Position numbers and translations under genes: made by a program
In this document: piece by piece, positions 14,288 through 15,712 of the stretch
Layout: each line of letters opens with the position of its first letter
How positions within the stretch are numbered: the first letter of the stretch is position 1
The notes under the pieces: model-generated
What the model saw: the letters and a program-made list of their open reading frames with translations, nothing else
What the model was told of the DNA's origin: nothing
The model's database searches: none
Assembly: GCA_030616425.1 (NCBI GenBank)
Contig: JAUWXJ010000032.1
Location: 1-15,712, forward strand
Origin: Desulfobacterales bacterium
GTDB lineage: Bacteria; Desulfobacterota; Desulfobacteria; Desulfobacterales; C00003060
DNA: 15,712 nucleotides
Direction: 5' to 3'

Positions 14288-14386
14288 AACGGTCAATCCG
14301 GTTGAACGAGATAGACAGACCCCTTGAACAACTAGAGACGTTATGATATTTGCATGCTTGGCTTATGTTAAGAGTTGGAGAATGTT

Positions 14387-15712
14387 GTGGACTATAAACA
14401 GACCCTAAACCTTCCAAAGACCGCCTTTCCCATGAAGGCCAGTCTCTCTCAACGAGAACCGGAGGTCCTAAAAAAATGGGAGGCGATAGGACTCTATGGT
14501 CAGATTAGAAAATCGTCTACGGGTAGGCCTCGGTTCGTCCTGCATGATGGGCCGCCTTATGCCAATGGAAACATTCACACTGGTACGGCCCTTAACAAAA
14601 TCTTGAAGGATATAGTAATCCGATCCCGTCAGATGAACGGATTTGACGCGCCCTATGTGCCGGGTTGGGACTGTCATGGTCTTCCCATAGAACACCAGGT
14701 TGACCAGGAGCTTGGTGTCAAGAAAAAGGAAATGAGCCAGATTGAGATCCGAGGGCATTGCCGGGCCTATGCTGAAAAATACATCAAGGTCCAGAAAGAA
14801 GAGTTTAAGAGACTTGGCGTGATCGGTGAGTGGGGGAATCCTTATCTCACCATGGAAAACAGTTATGTGGCTACGATTGTAAGAGAGTTTGGGAAATTTG
14901 CCCTGAATGGAAGCCTTCATAAGAGCAAGAAGCCTATCTACTGGTGTAGTGCATGCAAGACCGCTCTGGCAGAAGCAGAAGTTGAATACCACGTTCGTAC
15001 GTCGCCATCGATCTACGTAAAGTTTCCTTTGCTCTCTGATATCAGCGGCGCCTATCCTTTCCTTTCGGGGAAAAAGGTCTACCTGACTATCTGGACAACG
15101 ACTCCATGGACGATTCCGGCCAACCTGGCGGTGGCCCTTCATCCAGATTTCGAGTATGCAGCGGTATACGTAGGCGACGATCAGGTCTATGTGCTGGCCA
15201 GTGATCTCCTGGAAAGTAGTATGGAGGCGTTTGGGATCGCTGATTATGAGGTCCTGGGGCAAGTCGATCCAAAGATACTGGAGGGCAAACATTGCCGTCA
15301 CCCGATTTATGATCACCAGTCCTTGATTGTGCTGGCTCGTCACGTGACTCTGGAGAGCGGAACAGGGTGTGTGCATACCGCTCCGGGTCATGGGCGCGAA
15401 GACTACGAGGTCGGCTTAGCATATGATCTGGAGATTTATTCCCCCGTGGATGACGATGGTCGATTTACTGATGCTGATTTCTTTTCAGGCATGTTTGTCT
15501 TTGATGCCAATACTGCGGTTGTCGCCAAACTTGAAGAACTTGACATGCTCATCAGCAAAGGGAGCATAGAACATACGTATCCGCACTGCTGGCGGTGCAA
15601 GGAGCCCGTGATCTTCCGAGCCACAGAGCAGTGGTTTATCTCCATGGAAAAGGTGGGGCTGAGACAAAAGGCCCTGAAGTGTATTGACGAGGTCACCTGG
15701 ATTCCGGCTTGG
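14387..15712 (+). CDS. ileS: Isoleucyl-tRNA synthetase, N-terminal part (cut by window edge)
   Basis: Attaches isoleucine to tRNA-Ile. The first 442 codons are present and open to the last base. Start GTG 14387 has GGAG six bases upstream and gives MDYKQTLNLPKTAFPMKA, the normal IleRS beginning. PPYANGNIHTGTALNK (56-71) holds the HIGH-type signature in its HTGT form; GWDCHGLPIE and WCSACKTALAEAEVEY follow. The CP1 editing domain is visible with IWTTTPWTIPANLAV and GTGCVHTAPGHGREDYEVG. The KMSKS loop and C-terminal domain lie beyond the window. The opposite strand shows a 307-codon open frame which is only a shadow of this gene. Confidence 0.97.
   Translation, partial: MDYKQTLNLPKTAFPMKASLSQREPEVLKKWEAIGLYGQIRKSSTGRPRFVLHDGPPYANGNIHTGTALNKILKDIVIRSRQMNGFDAPYVPGWDCHGLPIEHQVDQELGVKKKEMSQIEIRGHCRAYAEKYIKVQKEEFKRLGVIGEWGNPYLTMENSYVATIVREFGKFALNGSLHKSKKPIYWCSACKTALAEAEVEYHVRTSPSIYVKFPLLSDISGAYPFLSGKKVYLTIWTTTPWTIPANLAVALHPDFEYAAVYVGDDQVYVLASDLLESSMEAFGIADYEVLGQVDPKILEGKHCRHPIYDHQSLIVLARHVTLESGTGCVHTAPGHGREDYEVGLAYDLEIYSPVDDDGRFTDADFFSGMFVFDANTAVVAKLEELDMLISKGSIEHTYPHCWRCKEPVIFRATEQWFISMEKVGLRQKALKCIDEVTWIPAW

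Noticed and set aside
14213..14386. T-box riboswitch upstream of ileS
   Set aside because: No T-box sequence, specifier stem or antiterminator pairing was recognised; only a 7-bp hairpin is present.
14468..15391. 307-codon open frame opposite ileS
   Set aside because: It lies wholly antisense to a strongly recognised IleRS and its product resembles nothing.

Overview
The window looks like a chromosomal segment of an anaerobic deltaproteobacterium (Desulfobacterota-like). This is inferred from gene content and order (tRNA-Ser pair, dnaX-ybaB-recR, hflKC, groESL, ileS, an AmrS tail, a DUF1015 protein) and from protein wording; no marker in the window fixes the genus. Almost all coding capacity is housekeeping. 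The unusual material is in the gaps.

Left part (1-5220). A plus-strand amrS tail converges on murI (minus), with a minus-strand terminator between them. Upstream of murI is a 586-bp gene-free stretch packed with inverted-repeat elements (an orphan end, element B, element A copy 1). Next comes a minus-strand unit read right to left: a promoter at 5192-5220, tRNA-Ser(CGA), tRNA-Ser(GGA), dnaX, ybaB, recR and a YkgJ-family cysteine-cluster gene. Its 3' end abuts element A copy 1. dnaX carries an A7 run at which a one-base slip would lead straight to a stop, which would give a short gamma-like product.

Middle part (5221-8508). A DUF1015 gene and trmN6 lie on the plus strand, separated by element A copy 2, which sits between two tandem heptad arrays. 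trmN6 converges on a DUF721 (DciA-like) gene across related element C. The two A copies differ at paired positions that keep base pairing in both arms, so the fold appears to have been maintained.

Right part (8509-15712). hflK-hflC form an ATGA-overlapping pair ending at a bidirectional terminator. Facing them on the minus strand is a 31-codon gene for a small basic ribosomal protein of the bS22/mS38 (AURKAIP1/COX24) type, easily missed. Divergent from it is an unrecognised 199-aa protein with an HExxH motif. Then come an FmdB-type zinc ribbon protein, groES-groEL with a strong terminator, and the first 442 codons of ileS, cut by the window edge.

The best candidate for something undescribed is the intergenic system: structured palindromic elements (A1, A2, C, with a shared core), a separate element B, and degenerate 7-bp tandem arrays that often sit beside them or beside short hairpins with a C-GAA-G loop.
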